From Myxococcales bacterium (GTDB lineage: Bacteria > Myxococcota_A > Polyangia > Nannocystales > Nannocystaceae), in the NCBI GenBank assembly GCA_020633335.1, contig JACKDU010000017.1, positions 1-64,000 of the forward strand: 64,000 nt of DNA, in the 5' to 3' direction. A program made the position numbers and the translations under genes. Shown here piece after piece: positions 7,837 through 17,120 of the stretch. The first letter of the stretch is position 1, and each line of letters begins with the position of its first letter. A model generated the notes under the pieces. The model did not search any database. It was not told the origin of the DNA and saw only the letters and a program-made list of their open reading frames with translations.

Positions 7837-8826
7837 CTAGGGGATCCGACCGGCTGCGCGGAGGAAGGCCAGCGCCTCCTCGAGGCCGGCGCCGATGAAG
7901 GGTCGCGGCGTCCACTCGAGCTCGGCGCGCGCCCGATCGGCGACCGGGATCGCGCCGTATTGCAGGAAGGCGAGCTGTCCGCGGGGGAGGAGCGGGGGGC
8001 GGCGGGTCAGGGTCGAGAGCGCCTCGCCGACCGCGGCGACGGCTCTGGCGATCGCCAGCGGCATCACCGGGGGGATCCTCGCGCCGGTCGCGGCGGAGAC
8101 CGCCGCGGCGATCTCACGGAGATCCATGGTGCGCTCGCTGAAGATGTAGCGGGCGCCGACCTCGGCGCGCTCCTCGGCCCGCACCTGGCCCTCGGCGACG
8201 TCGCGGACGTCGACCAGCGGGAGGCCGCCGGGGAGGAGCATCGGCACCTTGCCGCGGACGAGATCGGCGAGGAGCTGGTTGGTCCCCGGCGAGGTCGCGG
8301 GGCCCTCGCCGTAGAGCGCGGCCGGGTGGCTGAAGACGGCCGGCAGCCCGCGGGTCTCGAGCGCGTCGGCGACGATCCGATCGGCCCGCTGCTTCGAGCG
8401 CTCGTAGGCGGTCGCCTTCGGCGCGGGATCGATCTGCGACTCGTCGTAGCGGCCGCCCGGCGGCGGGAAGACGAAGACGTCGATCGTGCTGGTGTGGACG
8501 AAGCGGCGGACCCCGGCCGCGAGCGCGGCCTCGACCATGTTCGCGGTGCCCTCGGCGTTGACCCGATCGAAGACGCCAGGGTCGGCGAGCCACTGCTCCG
8601 GGAGCCCGGCGGTGTGGTGGACGACCTCGCAGCCCGCGGTCGCGGCCGCGAGGCTCGCGGGCTCGGTGACGTCGCCGATCGCGATCTCGACGCCCGCCGG
8701 CACCTCACGTGCGCGGGCCTGCGAGCGGACCAGCGCCCGCACCGGCCGCCCGCGGGCGACGAGGACGCGGAGGAGGTTGTGGCCGAGGAGGCCGGTCGCG
8801 CCGGTGACCAGGGTGAGGCCGGACAT
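7837..8826 (-). CDS. NAD(P)-dependent epimerase/dehydratase (extended SDR)
   Basis: 329 residues, typical length for the family. Rossmann GxxGxxG at 9-15 (GATGLLG), an acidic or Arg-bearing NAD(P) region, a catalytic Ser/Thr near 113 (HTSTID) and YxxxK at 141-145. The closest look is to dihydroflavonol-4-reductase and HpnA-type sugar epimerases (VTGATGLLGHNLLR start, WTPRPF near the C terminus). Probably reduces or epimerises a small sugar- or sterol-like substrate in the cytoplasm; the exact substrate is not visible. It starts 11 nt after a TACAAG hexamer. Lies 28 bp upstream of the methyltransferase gene in the same direction. Confidence 0.85.
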   Translation of the reverse strand: MSGLTLVTGATGLLGHNLLRVLVARGRPVRALVRSQARAREVPAGVEIAIGDVTEPASLAAATAGCEVVHHTAGLPEQWLADPGVFDRVNAEGTANMVEAALAAGVRRFVHTSTIDVFVFPPPGGRYDESQIDPAPKATAYERSKQRADRIVADALETRGLPAVFSHPAALYGEGPATSPGTNQLLADLVRGKVPMLLPGGLPLVDVRDVAEGQVRAEERAEVGARYIFSERTMDLREIAAAVSAATGARIPPVMPLAIARAVAAVGEALSTLTRRPPLLPRGQLAFLQYGAIPVADRARAELEWTPRPFIGAGLEEALAFLRAAGRIP

Positions 8827-8854
8827 GGGGCCCTTGTAGCAGGCGGCGCGCGGC

Positions 8855-9307
8855 TCAGGGGGCCGGGTCGGCGGCGACGATCATCGGGTCGGCGCCGAAG
8901 TTGGGGCTGCGGCCGTCCTGCAGGCGGAGGCGATAGCGGCCGCCGATCTCGAGGCCGCCGCCGTCGAAGGCGGGCGCGCCGGGATCGTCGCCCTCGCAGC
9001 GCTCGAAGTGGACCCAGGCGGGGCTCGTGAGCGGCGCCCCGGCGATCGTCTCGACGACCTCGATCTGGTAGGAGCGCTGGGTGCAGCGGCCGTCGCCGAT
9101 CGGCCCGGCATCGACCACGCGGGCGACGAGCTCGTGCTCGCCCGCCGGGGCCGCGCGCGGCTCTGGGGATCGGAGCTCGGGGGCTGTGGGCGGGGCGCTC
9201 ACCGGCGGCTGCGCGGGCTCGGGAGGCGGCGGGTTCAAGTTGGTGCAGGCGAGCGCTTGCGCGAGCGAGGCGAGCGCGACCCTGCGTGGGGCTCTGCGGC
9301 GGGGCAT
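8855..9307 (-). CDS. Small lipoprotein, unknown function
   Basis: 150 residues from the ATG at 9307, chosen because TAGGAT (9315-9320) lies 7 nt upstream; an ATG at 9316 would overlap that hexamer. The signal peptide ends LAQALAC (Cys21), followed by a Pro-rich linker and a domain with strands such as ELVARVVDAGP and YQIEVVETIAG. A pair of Cys may form a disulfide (C in DGRCTQR and FERCEGD). The fold hints at a small beta-barrel, but no family is recognised. Confidence 0.75.
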   Translation of the reverse strand: MPRRRAPRRVALASLAQALACTNLNPPPPEPAQPPVSAPPTAPELRSPEPRAAPAGEHELVARVVDAGPIGDGRCTQRSYQIEVVETIAGAPLTSPAWVHFERCEGDDPGAPAFDGGGLEIGGRYRLRLQDGRSPNFGADPMIVAADPAP

Positions 9308-9342
9308 CGGCGCCATCCTATCCGAGGCGACGCTCGCGGCCG

Positions 9343-11094
9343 CTATCCGGCCCCGAAGAAGACGTAGATCCGCCCGCTCTCCGGGCCCTTCGGGCCGGCG
9401 CCGGGGGCGTTGACCACCAGATCCGCGAGCCCGTCGCCGTTGATGTCGCCCGCGTCGATCTGCTCGCCGAAGCGATCGCCGCTCCGTTCGCCGTCGACCG
9501 CGAAGCCGCCATCGCCCGCCTCGAGCGCGGCGAGGTCGAGCTCCGTCGACCACTCCGGGTGGCCGTGGACGACGTAGACCCTCCCGCTCGCCGGCTCAAC
9601 GCCGCCCGCGCGGTCGACGAAGGCGAGCTCGTGGATCCCGTCGCCGCTGAGATCGTCGAGGGCCGCGGCGTCGGCGACCGGGAGGGTGGCGCCGATCGGC
9701 GGCGCGAGGCCGCCCTCGAGGTCGACGACGTCGACGAACCCGAGCTCGGCGCCGCGGCCGAAGACGACATGGGTCGAGGTGGTCCCCTCGCCTCGCTCCT
9801 GGAGGATGAGGTCGTCGCGACCGTCGCCGTTGACGTCGCCGATCCCGCGGAGGTCGAGGTGGACGTCGTCGTCGACGCTGCTGCCACAGATCTGGAGGAG
9901 CGCGCCGTCGTAGCTCCACTCGGTCCCCGGCGCGGGGCCGCCGAGGTAGACCTCGACGGCGTTGCGAAGACAGACTCCGCCCTGCAGGGGACCGTGGGAG
10001 CCGGCGACGACGATGTCCTTGAAGCCGTCGCCGTTGATGTCGGCGTCGCCGTAGGCGGACGCGTCGTAGAGATCACCGGCCGCGAGCACGGCGTCGAGGT
10101 CGACCGGCTGCGCCTTCCCGCGGGCGACCTCGATCGCGTCCCAGCCGCCCTCGTATTGCGAGGTCGTCCAGGTCACGACGGAGAGGTCCTCGAAGCCGTC
10201 GCCGTCGATGTCGCCGAGGCCGACGACGGCGACGCCCTCGGCTGCGTGGCTGTCGGTCGACGTGACGACGTAGCCATGGTCCTGATCCAGGAGGTCGTCG
10301 AGGGACGCGCCCGCGAGCGCGGGATCGCCGAGCACGACGGCGAGCGCCCAATCCACCCCGGGTCGTCCGGGATCGAGGCGGCCGAAGACGAGGTCGTCGA
10401 GGCCGTCGCCGTTGACGTCGGCGAGCGCCTCGAAGGCGGCGGCGGACCACGCCCCGCCGTGCTCGAGCACGAAGCCCTGGTCGGCGCCGAGGGCGTCCAG
10501 GCTCCGGGGCGCGGTCTGGGGGGAGCCGAGGATCACGAAGGTGTGCCCGCTCTCGGTCGCGCCCACGAGGTCCACGCGGCCGTCGCCGTTGACGTCGCCG
10601 AAGGCGCGCCAGTCGACGAGGGGCTCGGCGCCGGGGTCGATCACGAAGCCCCCTTCGCCAGCCGCGACCGCCGCGAGGTCGACGACGCCGCCCTTCGTCC
10701 GCCCGAAGATCACGTAGACGCGCCCCGAGCTGGTCTCGACGATGAGATCCTCGCGACCGTCGCCGTCGACGTCGGCGAGCGCTCGCAGCCGCGGCGGGTC
10801 ACAGGGCGTGTCGCCGTCGATGACGAAGCCCGGGCGCTCGGTCGCTGCGGCGTAGGGCCCGGGGGAGGGCGCGAGCGGGTCGCAGAGCGCTTCACCGCCG
10901 GTGTCGGTGTCGGTGTCAGTGTCGGTGTCGGTGGCCCCGGAGGTCGAGGTGGCCCCGGGGCCGGAGGTCGAGGTCTCGCCCGCGCTCGCGCTCGCCGTCG
11001 CGCTCGAGTCACCGGAATTGGCGCCATTGCAGCCGGCGAGGGTCACCCCCGTGAGCACCCAGGCGGCGAGGCGGTCCGAGGGCAATGGGGCCAT
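9343..11094 (-). CDS. FG-GAP repeat lipoprotein (integrin-like beta-propeller)
   Basis: 583 residues. Lipobox VTLAGC (Cys22), then a Ser/Thr-rich linker with a run of Asp-Thr dipeptides. The rest is about seven FG-GAP repeats with calcium-binding loops of the DxDxDG/DVNGDG type (DVDGDGRED, DVNGDGRVD, DINGDGFKD and others). This is the integrin-alpha propeller family; calcium-stabilised and probably surface exposed, where it could act in adhesion or carbohydrate binding (family knowledge plus inference). TAGATT at 11101-11106 lies 6 nt before the start. Confidence 0.9.
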   Translation of the reverse strand: MAPLPSDRLAAWVLTGVTLAGCNGANSGDSSATASASAGETSTSGPGATSTSGATDTDTDTDTDTGGEALCDPLAPSPGPYAAATERPGFVIDGDTPCDPPRLRALADVDGDGREDLIVETSSGRVYVIFGRTKGGVVDLAAVAAGEGGFVIDPGAEPLVDWRAFGDVNGDGRVDLVGATESGHTFVILGSPQTAPRSLDALGADQGFVLEHGGAWSAAAFEALADVNGDGLDDLVFGRLDPGRPGVDWALAVVLGDPALAGASLDDLLDQDHGYVVTSTDSHAAEGVAVVGLGDIDGDGFEDLSVVTWTTSQYEGGWDAIEVARGKAQPVDLDAVLAAGDLYDASAYGDADINGDGFKDIVVAGSHGPLQGGVCLRNAVEVYLGGPAPGTEWSYDGALLQICGSSVDDDVHLDLRGIGDVNGDGRDDLILQERGEGTTSTHVVFGRGAELGFVDVVDLEGGLAPPIGATLPVADAAALDDLSGDGIHELAFVDRAGGVEPASGRVYVVHGHPEWSTELDLAALEAGDGGFAVDGERSGDRFGEQIDAGDINGDGLADLVVNAPGAGPKGPESGRIYVFFGAG

Positions 11095-11182
11095 CGGAGC
11101 AATCTACCATGGCCCTCCTGGCACACCACCCCTCAATGCTGCGACACCGATCTTCGCGCGCGCCGGGTCACCGCGAGTCGCG

Positions 11183-12088
11183 CTAGAGCGGGCAGTGGAC
11201 CGCGTCGACCGGATCGCCGGGCACCGGGGTCCGCTGGAAGAGGAGATCGAGGTGGCGGTGCTCGGTCCCCCCGAGCATCCCGAGGTGATCGGCGAGGTCG
11301 CTCGGCACCGTCGTGTCGGGCTCCATGCCGGGCTCCGAGACCCAGACCGCGTGCGGTCCCCCGGCGCCGCAGGCCGGGAGGTAGGCGGAGCTGGCGAGGG
11401 CGAAGCCGACGCGCCCCTCGGCCTCGGTGACGCCGCTGACCTTGACCGGGTACCACTCGTCGGGGCGCGAGGGGTCGGGGGCGGTCGAGTAGTAGAAGGC
11501 GACCGGCACCCCGACGACCGGCGCGCCCAGATCGTCGACGACGAAGACGTCGAGGTTCGAGGGGCCGACCCGCTCGACGATCGCGATCAGGCGATAGACG
11601 ACGCCGGCGGCCGCGACCGCGTCGGGGTCGGCCCGGGTGTAGGTCGAGCCGTACTCGCTGGCGAGCCAGGCGAGGTCGCCGGGGGTGCAGGCGTCGGCCG
11701 GGGTCGGCCCGCACACCGGCGCGACGTCGGGGGTCCGGAAGATCGCCGGCGGCCCGTCGGCGTCGCCTCCGGTGGTGCCGGTGGTCGGGTCGCCGCTCGT
11801 GGTGGATGGGTCGCCGCTGGTCGAGGTGTCGCTGCTGGTCGAGGCGTCGCTGGTGTCCGCCGCGGACGACGACGCGTCGCCGCTCGAGTCGCCGCTGGTG
11901 GATGCGTCGCTGCTGCTCGCGGTCGCGGTCGCGGTCGCGGTCGCGGTCGCGCTCGTCCCCGCCGAGGCCGTCGCCGACGCGCTGAGCGATCCGCCGCCCG
12001 AGTCGCCGCTGCTGTCGTCGCCGCAGGCGGGGGTGAGGGCGAGCGAGGCCGCGAGGGCGGCGAGCAGGGGAGCGCGGGCGGGCGTCAT
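11183..12088 (-). CDS. Lipoprotein with transthyretin/Ig-like domain
   Basis: 301 residues from ATG 12088; an in-frame ATG 12 codons upstream is less likely. Lipobox LTPAC (Cys22), then about 85 residues of Ser/Thr/Ala/Asp linker that includes a run of Ala-Thr repeats coded by hexanucleotide repeats. The C-terminal domain contains VFVVDDLGAPVVGVPVAFYY and GVTEAEGRVGFAL, the pattern of carboxypeptidase-regulatory or transthyretin-like beta sandwiches. Several Cys probably pair. Likely a surface protein; function unknown. It is divergent from the rhodanese gene across about 96 bp. Confidence 0.8.
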   Translation of the reverse strand: MTPARAPLLAALAASLALTPACGDDSSGDSGGGSLSASATASAGTSATATATATATASSSDASTSGDSSGDASSSAADTSDASTSSDTSTSGDPSTTSGDPTTGTTGGDADGPPAIFRTPDVAPVCGPTPADACTPGDLAWLASEYGSTYTRADPDAVAAAGVVYRLIAIVERVGPSNLDVFVVDDLGAPVVGVPVAFYYSTAPDPSRPDEWYPVKVSGVTEAEGRVGFALASSAYLPACGAGGPHAVWVSEPGMEPDTTVPSDLADHLGMLGGTEHRHLDLLFQRTPVPGDPVDAVHCPL

Positions 12089-12184
12089 CCTACGCTCATA
12101 CCCGCGCGAAAACGCCCGCGTCAATCATGCGCCGCGTGCGGGCACCGGGCCGCGCGCAGGGGCGGCGCCGCTATGATGCGGGCC

Positions 12185-12787
12185 ATGGCTGCGCTCCACC
12201 GCGGACATCGCAGGCCCGAAGGCGGCGCGCTCCGGCGTGCTCGCGGCGCGCTCCTGGTCGTCGCCGTCGCGCTCGCCTGCCAGAGCCCCGGGGCGATCCC
12301 CAAGAGCACGCCGCGCCCGCCCGAGGACGTCCTCGCCGGCAAGGGCGAGCCCTGTCAGGTCGACGACGAGTGCGCCGGCGACAATCTGGTCTGCGATCAC
12401 GGCGAGTGCGTCCCGTGGACGCGGATGGCCGGCCCGGTGCCCGAGATCACCCCGCAGGAGCTGGCCGCGCGGATCGCCGCCGGCGAGCCCCTCCAGATCG
12501 TCGACGTCCGCACCTGGCCCGAGTTCCGCGGCGGCCGGATCGACGGGGCGATCCACGCCCCGATCACCCGGCTCGCCGAGGATCTTCCGGAGCTCGAGCT
12601 CGAGCTCGACGCGTCGGTCCCGGTGGTGGCGATCTGCCTGAGCGCCCACCGCAGCATCCCCGCGACCCGCCTCCTGCGGCGGCGCGGGTACGACGTGGTC
12701 CAGCTCGCCGGCGGGATGCTGGCGTGGCGCAAGGCGAAGCTGCCCGAGGTGCGCGGTCGGGTCGGCGAGGCGAAGCCGAAGCGCTGA
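12185..12787 (+). CDS. Rhodanese-domain lipoprotein
   Basis: 200 residues from the ATG at 12185, supported by TATGAT at 12172-12177; ATGs at 12173 and 12176 are alternatives. Signal peptide with VALAC (Cys32). A short segment with paired Cys (EPCQVDDEC...LVCDHGEC, 57-75) precedes a rhodanese domain at about 88-195. Its active-site Cys151 is in CLSAHRS, the Cys-x4-Arg loop of sulfurtransferases. It probably moves sulfane sulfur or handles thiols in the periplasm. Next gene (MglA-like) begins 23 bp downstream, so the two may be cotranscribed. Confidence 0.85.
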   Translation: MAALHRGHRRPEGGALRRARGALLVVAVALACQSPGAIPKSTPRPPEDVLAGKGEPCQVDDECAGDNLVCDHGECVPWTRMAGPVPEITPQELAARIAAGEPLQIVDVRTWPEFRGGRIDGAIHAPITRLAEDLPELELELDASVPVVAICLSAHRSIPATRLLRRRGYDVVQLAGGMLAWRKAKLPEVRGRVGEAKPKR

Positions 12788-12810
12788 GGGGGCCGAGCGG
12801 GCTCGCTGCC

Positions 12811-13383
12811 ATGTCCTTCATCAACTTCGCCAGGCGCGAGATCCACCTCAAGCTCGTCTACTGGGGCGTCGGCCTCGGCGGCAAGTGGACGAACGTGCGC
12901 GCGGTGCTGCGCGCCAATGTACCCGGGTACGATGGCGCCTACCCGAGCGTCGACGACGTGGTGGAGCTGCCGCCGACGGCGTTCGACGCGGAGGGGCGAT
13001 CGCTGGTCCTCCGACCTTTCCTGCACCTCCACCTCAACCCGGGCGCGCTCCGGCGGAGCCCCTCCCGCGAGCTCGTCGTCCGCGGCGCCGACGGGCTCGT
13101 GCTCGTCTGCGACTCGAATCCATCGAGTTGGACGGGCAACCTCGAGTTCCTCGCGGAGCTCGACGCGTGGCTGGAGCGCTCGGGCGTCGCGCTCTCGGAG
13201 CTGCCCCACGTGGTCCAGTACAACAAGCGCGATCTACCCGAGGCCCTGCCGGTCGATGTGATGCGGGCGACCTTCAACCGCCACGGGGCGCCGGACTTCG
13301 AGGCCGTCGCCACCGCGGGGCATGGCGTGCTCGAGACCTTCGCGGCGATCCGGGACGCAGTCCTCGCCAAGGGGCTGCGCTAG
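12811..13383 (+). CDS. MglA-like Ras-family protein with degenerate active site
   Basis: 190 residues, the length of MglA, and alignable to it from end to end by eye (MSFINFARREI at the start, NKRDLPEALPV near the end). MglA is the polarity GTPase of gliding bacteria. Here the P-loop reads G19-VGLG-GKW, with Trp26 where Ser/Thr should hold Mg2+. The switch II segment that is TVPGQ in MglA is LNPGA, so the Gln is lost. The guanine-specificity motif NKRD (138-141) is intact. This predicts nucleotide binding without normal hydrolysis, or no binding at all. It lies just after the rhodanese lipoprotein, with no MglB gene visible nearby. Confidence 0.85.
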   Translation: MSFINFARREIHLKLVYWGVGLGGKWTNVRAVLRANVPGYDGAYPSVDDVVELPPTAFDAEGRSLVLRPFLHLHLNPGALRRSPSRELVVRGADGLVLVCDSNPSSWTGNLEFLAELDAWLERSGVALSELPHVVQYNKRDLPEALPVDVMRATFNRHGAPDFEAVATAGHGVLETFAAIRDAVLAKGLR

Positions 13384-13387
13384 CCGT

Positions 13388-14155
13388 CTAGCCGCCCGGC
13401 GAGTGCACGATGGTCCCCCGCGGCGGGCCGATGCAATCGGCGCAGCAAGCCTCGTCGATCGCGTCGGCCTGGACTGCCACGACGTACTCCTTTGCCTGGA
13501 CGAGCCGGCGGAGGGTGCGATCATACACGAGCTCGCCAGGCCCGCCGTCGACCGCCACGCGCATCGCCAGGCGTTGATATGGACAGCCTCCGAGCTCCGA
13601 TTGGCTGCACCCTCCGTCGACGATCGAGACATCGAATGGCGCGAACCAATCGCTTGTCTCGCCCGCGAAGGTAGCCGCGAGCAAGCGCTCGGTGTCGGCG
13701 GCGCGCAGGGTGAGCGCCTCACTCGCGTTGCCCGCGCTGCAGAGGGGCGACGACGCGTAGCGAATGTCGAGCGCGTCGCCTTCGCAGAGCGCCAGGCGCA
13801 GCTCGGGCGAGGTCGCGTGGAGAATCGCCGAGATCGTGCCGTGATTCGGATCGTCGCAGACGAGGCCCACGGCCATCGGGTCGTCGATCGTCTGGACGAC
13901 GCAGGCTCCGTCCATTGAGACGTCAGGGTCACCCTGGAGGTCGCAGGGGTTCGGCGTTCCGAGGATCTCCAACGTGAGGTGCCCCGAGTACCCCTCGTCG
14001 GGAGAGCAGAGGTCCGCGGCGGCGGGTGCCTCCACCGGGTCGGGCTCCAGGCAGAGGGGCTCCTCGTGGGCGGTCGTGGCGGAGTCCTTCGCCGGTCCCG
14101 AGGAGCAGGCCAGGCAGAGCATCACCGGAGCCAATTGTCGAATCCGTCGACCCAT
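13388..14155 (-). CDS. Cys-containing lipoprotein, unknown function
   Basis: 255 residues. Signal peptide with MLCLAC (Cys17), a short spacer without the Ser/Thr run seen elsewhere, then a mature region with about ten Cys, which suggests several disulfides. Secondary structure looks beta-rich. Codon choice is somewhat less G/C-biased than in neighbours (for example codons ending in A or T around 13860-13990), which may mean recent arrival. Converges on the MglA-like gene with only 4 bp between stops. No recognised family. Confidence 0.75.
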   Translation of the reverse strand: MGRRIRQLAPVMLCLACSSGPAKDSATTAHEEPLCLEPDPVEAPAAADLCSPDEGYSGHLTLEILGTPNPCDLQGDPDVSMDGACVVQTIDDPMAVGLVCDDPNHGTISAILHATSPELRLALCEGDALDIRYASSPLCSAGNASEALTLRAADTERLLAATFAGETSDWFAPFDVSIVDGGCSQSELGGCPYQRLAMRVAVDGGPGELVYDRTLRRLVQAKEYVVAVQADAIDEACCADCIGPPRGTIVHSPGG

Positions 14156-14166
14156 CGCCGCCCTCG

Positions 14167-15579
14167 CTAATACATCGACACCAGGATATCCCCGCTCGCC
14201 CGCGGGTCGTGGGGCTCGACCGGTAGGCGGACCCGGAAGATGGTCCCCTTGCCGACCTCGCTCTCGACGTTGATCTCGCCGCCGAGCATCTCGGTGTAGT
14301 GACGGGCGAGGGCGAGGCCGAGGCCGAGGCCGCCGTACTCGCGGGTCGACGACTCGTCGGCCATCCGGAAGGGCTCGAAGAGGCGCTCCATCACCTCGGG
14401 CTTGATGCCGATGCCGGTGTCGGAGACCGAGAAGACGAAGTAGCGGCGCTCGTCGACCACCTCGGGATCGACCCGGAGCTCGATCCGCCCGCCCTGGGTG
14501 AACTTGCAGGCGTTGCTCAGGAGGTCGAGGAGGATCCGGTTGAGCTTGGCCCGATCGGTGCGGATGTAGCCGAGCTCGCGGCCGTACTTGAGCTTGAGCG
14601 TGTTGCCGCCGCGGCGCGCGAGGGGGACGCAGACGGTGCCGAGGTTCTCGACCAGCTCGATCACCGGGAAGACCTCGGCGTTGATGTCGAGCTTGCCGGC
14701 CTCGATCTTGGTGAGGTCGAGGACGTCGTCGATGATCTTGAGGAGGCTCTGGGCGGCCCTGAGGACGCTCCGCTGGTCCTTGGCGGTCTGCTCGTCGAGG
14801 CGGGCGTCGGCGTCCTCGGAGAGCATCTCGGTGTAGCCGATGATCGCGTTGAGCGGGGTGCGGAGCTCGTGGCTGACGTTGGCGAGGAACGAGCTCTTGA
14901 TCCGGCTGGCCTCGAGCGCCTGCTCCTCGGCGTTGCGGCGCTCCTGGAGCTCGCCCTTGAGCGTCCGGTTGGCGGCCTGGAGGGCGATGAGGCGATCCTC
15001 GACGCTCCGCTCGAGCTCGCCGCGCTCGCGCCGGAGGACGCGGGCGCTCTCCTCGGCCTCCCGGAGGCGCTCATCGAGGTCGGCGATCCGGGCCGCTGGA
15101 TCGTCGATCGAGGTGGTCGCGGCCCCGTGGAGCGCGCGGCTGAGGCCGACGCCGACGATCACCAGGGCCGCGGTCGCGATCTCGGCGGTCGATCCGTCGG
15201 CGCGCGCGAGGCCGAGGGCCGCGCTCGCGCCGAGGAGGCTGGCGAGCGCGAGGCCGCCGGCGACCCCGAGGCGCTGCGGGAGGGCGGCCGCGAGGGCGCC
15301 GATCACCCAGAGTGGCGCGCGGCCGGGGGCGATCATCGTCGGCCCGAGGGCCACCACGCCGCAGGCGAGGGCGGGGGCCGCGGCGGCGCCGACGAGGGGC
15401 GGGAGGCCCTCGCCGACCAGGGCGACGAGCGCCTGTCCGAGCGCCGGGATCGCCGCGAGGAGGAGGATGACCCCTGCATGCTCCTCGCCCGCGAGGGGGC
15501 CGAGCGCGAGCCCGACGATGATGAGCGCGAACGCCGGGAGGAGGCGTGCGATCACTCGTCGGGTGCGGGGGGTGCTCAT
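14167..15579 (-). CDS. Membrane sensor histidine kinase
   Basis: 470 residues. About five hydrophobic segments occupy 10-150, then a coiled coil (161-225), a HisKA dimerisation domain with the phospho-acceptor His237 in SHELRTPLN, and a HATPase domain with N (LLSNACKFT), G1 (VSDTGIGI) and G2 (GLGLGLAL) boxes. Autophosphorylates and passes phosphate to a response regulator. No receiver gene is adjacent, so the partner is elsewhere (orphan). The signal may be sensed in the membrane, since there is no periplasmic loop of size. TAGGAT lies further upstream (about 15610). Confidence 0.92.
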   Translation of the reverse strand: MSTPRTRRVIARLLPAFALIIVGLALGPLAGEEHAGVILLLAAIPALGQALVALVGEGLPPLVGAAAAPALACGVVALGPTMIAPGRAPLWVIGALAAALPQRLGVAGGLALASLLGASAALGLARADGSTAEIATAALVIVGVGLSRALHGAATTSIDDPAARIADLDERLREAEESARVLRRERGELERSVEDRLIALQAANRTLKGELQERRNAEEQALEASRIKSSFLANVSHELRTPLNAIIGYTEMLSEDADARLDEQTAKDQRSVLRAAQSLLKIIDDVLDLTKIEAGKLDINAEVFPVIELVENLGTVCVPLARRGGNTLKLKYGRELGYIRTDRAKLNRILLDLLSNACKFTQGGRIELRVDPEVVDERRYFVFSVSDTGIGIKPEVMERLFEPFRMADESSTREYGGLGLGLALARHYTEMLGGEINVESEVGKGTIFRVRLPVEPHDPRASGDILVSMY

Positions 15580-15676
15580 CGCGGATCAGCCAAGGAGGGC
15601 GGCGCCATCCTAGCAGGGCAGGCGCCCGCCGGCCTCCAGGGCCGCGCTTCCCCGGCTCCGCACCGGACGATCCAGA

Positions 15677-16828
15677 TCACCCTCCGGGGTCGCCCGGGCG
15701 CGCGCCGACGCGCGCGTTGATCGCCCGCCCGAGGGCGTGGCTGAGGCCGCTGACGAGGCCGGTGTCGGCGAGGGTCAGGGCGCCCGCGAAGTCGAGCGCG
15801 GAGATCGGCAGGGTGATCGTCACCTCGAGCGGATCGGCCGCGCGGAGGGCGAGCGCGAGGCCGGCGGCGCCGAGCGTCCGGAGCCTGCCGCCGCGTCGGG
15901 GGCGCTCGGCCGCACCCGCGTCGCTCGCCAGGCGGGCGCCGTGGAGGCGCAGCGTGAGCTCGAGCGAGGTCTCGGTCAGCGGCTCACGCTCGTGTCCCCG
16001 GACGGCGCGGAGGTGGAGATCGAGCGCGTCGGCGTCGAGGGCCGCCAGCGGCCCGCTGAGGCGATCGGTGACGAGGTGCGCGGGGAGGCCCTCGACGCTC
16101 CACTCGGTGCGGTCGTGGTCCGCGCTCACCCGGACGATGACGCCGTCGATCACCAGCGCCCCGCGGCTGCTCAGGAGGAGGTCGTAGAGCGGGTGGTCGC
16201 TGCGGAGCGGGGTGATCCGGAGGCGCTCGATCTTGAGGTGGTGACCGAGCGGGTCGCGCTCGCCGGCGATCGCGAGGTTGATCCCGGAGAGGCGGAGATC
16301 GTCGACGACGAAGGGGCGGCGTCGGGGGGGCGAGCCCCCGCGATCGCTCGCGTCGCGGGCGTAGCGGCCGATCACTCCCTTGACCGAGAGGGAGGCGAGG
16401 TGGAGGCGCGAGGTGGCGATCGACGGCCACTCGAGGTCGAGCCCCAGGCGATCGACGGTGATGTCGACGCCGGCGCCCTGACGGATCCGGAGGCCGCGGA
16501 GATCGAGGCCGCCGTGGAGGAGCGAGGCGCTCGCGTCGTCGATCGTCACCGCGATCCCCCGCGCCTGGGCGAGCTCGCCGAGGGTCCAGGCGAGCGCCGG
16601 GCCGAGGGCGAAGGTCTGGAGCGCGGCGAGGGCGAGGGCGAGGGCGAGGGCGAGGGCGAGCGCGACGCGGCGCGCGATCCGGAGGCCGCGGCGCGCGTCG
16701 AGGCGCCAGCCCGCGAGGGCGGTGATCAGCGCGCAGGCGCCGGCGAGGAGGAAGAGCGCGGCCATCAGCGCGCCGGCGATCACCAGGAGCACGGTGAGCT
16801 CGGCGGTGATGACGAGGGCGGCCTCCAC
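15677..16828 (-). CDS. AsmA/DUF748-like membrane protein
   Basis: 383 residues from a GTG; TACCAT (16835-16840) is 6 nt upstream. Two hydrophobic helices fill the first 80 residues. The rest is a long series of beta strands of the kind LDLRGLRIRQGAGVDITVDRLGLDLEW and LRLSGINLAI, typical of the AsmA/TamB/DUF748 group that forms lipid-carrying grooves across the periplasm. It is short for the family, so it may cover only part of the path. A hexanucleotide run (GAGGGC, near 16625-16660) codes an Ala-Leu repeat in the second helix. Confidence 0.7.
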   Translation of the reverse strand: MEAALVITAELTVLLVIAGALMAALFLLAGACALITALAGWRLDARRGLRIARRVALALALALALALAALQTFALGPALAWTLGELAQARGIAVTIDDASASLLHGGLDLRGLRIRQGAGVDITVDRLGLDLEWPSIATSRLHLASLSVKGVIGRYARDASDRGGSPPRRRPFVVDDLRLSGINLAIAGERDPLGHHLKIERLRITPLRSDHPLYDLLLSSRGALVIDGVIVRVSADHDRTEWSVEGLPAHLVTDRLSGPLAALDADALDLHLRAVRGHEREPLTETSLELTLRLHGARLASDAGAAERPRRGGRLRTLGAAGLALALRAADPLEVTITLPISALDFAGALTLADTGLVSGLSHALGRAINARVGARPGDPGG

Positions 16829-17120
16829 CGGCCCATGGTAGCCGGCTCCGGCGATCTTCCGAAGCGCGCGGCGAGGGGAGGGCGGGTCCCCGGCGGCGGC
16901 GCCCGCCGCCCCGGCGGCCGCGCGGCGATCGAGAACGCCCCCGGGCCCCCGATGGGTCGATCATCTGTCCGAATGAACATGTTCTAAGGGCGAGGAGCGA
17001 GGGGCGCGGATTCGGCCGTGAGAGCGCTCACCGGCGGCCAGGAATCGCCAGCGAGATGGAGCCCGGGCGCGTGGGATCCTGCGGCCCAGCGCCGACCCGC
17101 GCGCTGACGGAGGGGGGAAC
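16829..17120. other. Intergenic region of the divergent AsmA-like and lipoprotein genes
   Basis: 292 bp. It holds the TACCAT box for the minus gene, a 10-bp palindrome GAACATGTTC at 16975-16984, and overlapping it a one-mismatch copy of the TGTCC-N4-GGACA motif (16966-16979). A Shine-Dalgarno-like purine run precedes the plus gene. Nothing else is recognisable. Confidence 0.5.

Noticed and set aside
16975..16984. GAACATGTTC as a LexA/SOS box
   Set aside because: The half-sites are 2 bp apart, not the 4 bp of the GAAC-N4-GTTC type, and the gene downstream is an unrelated lipoprotein.
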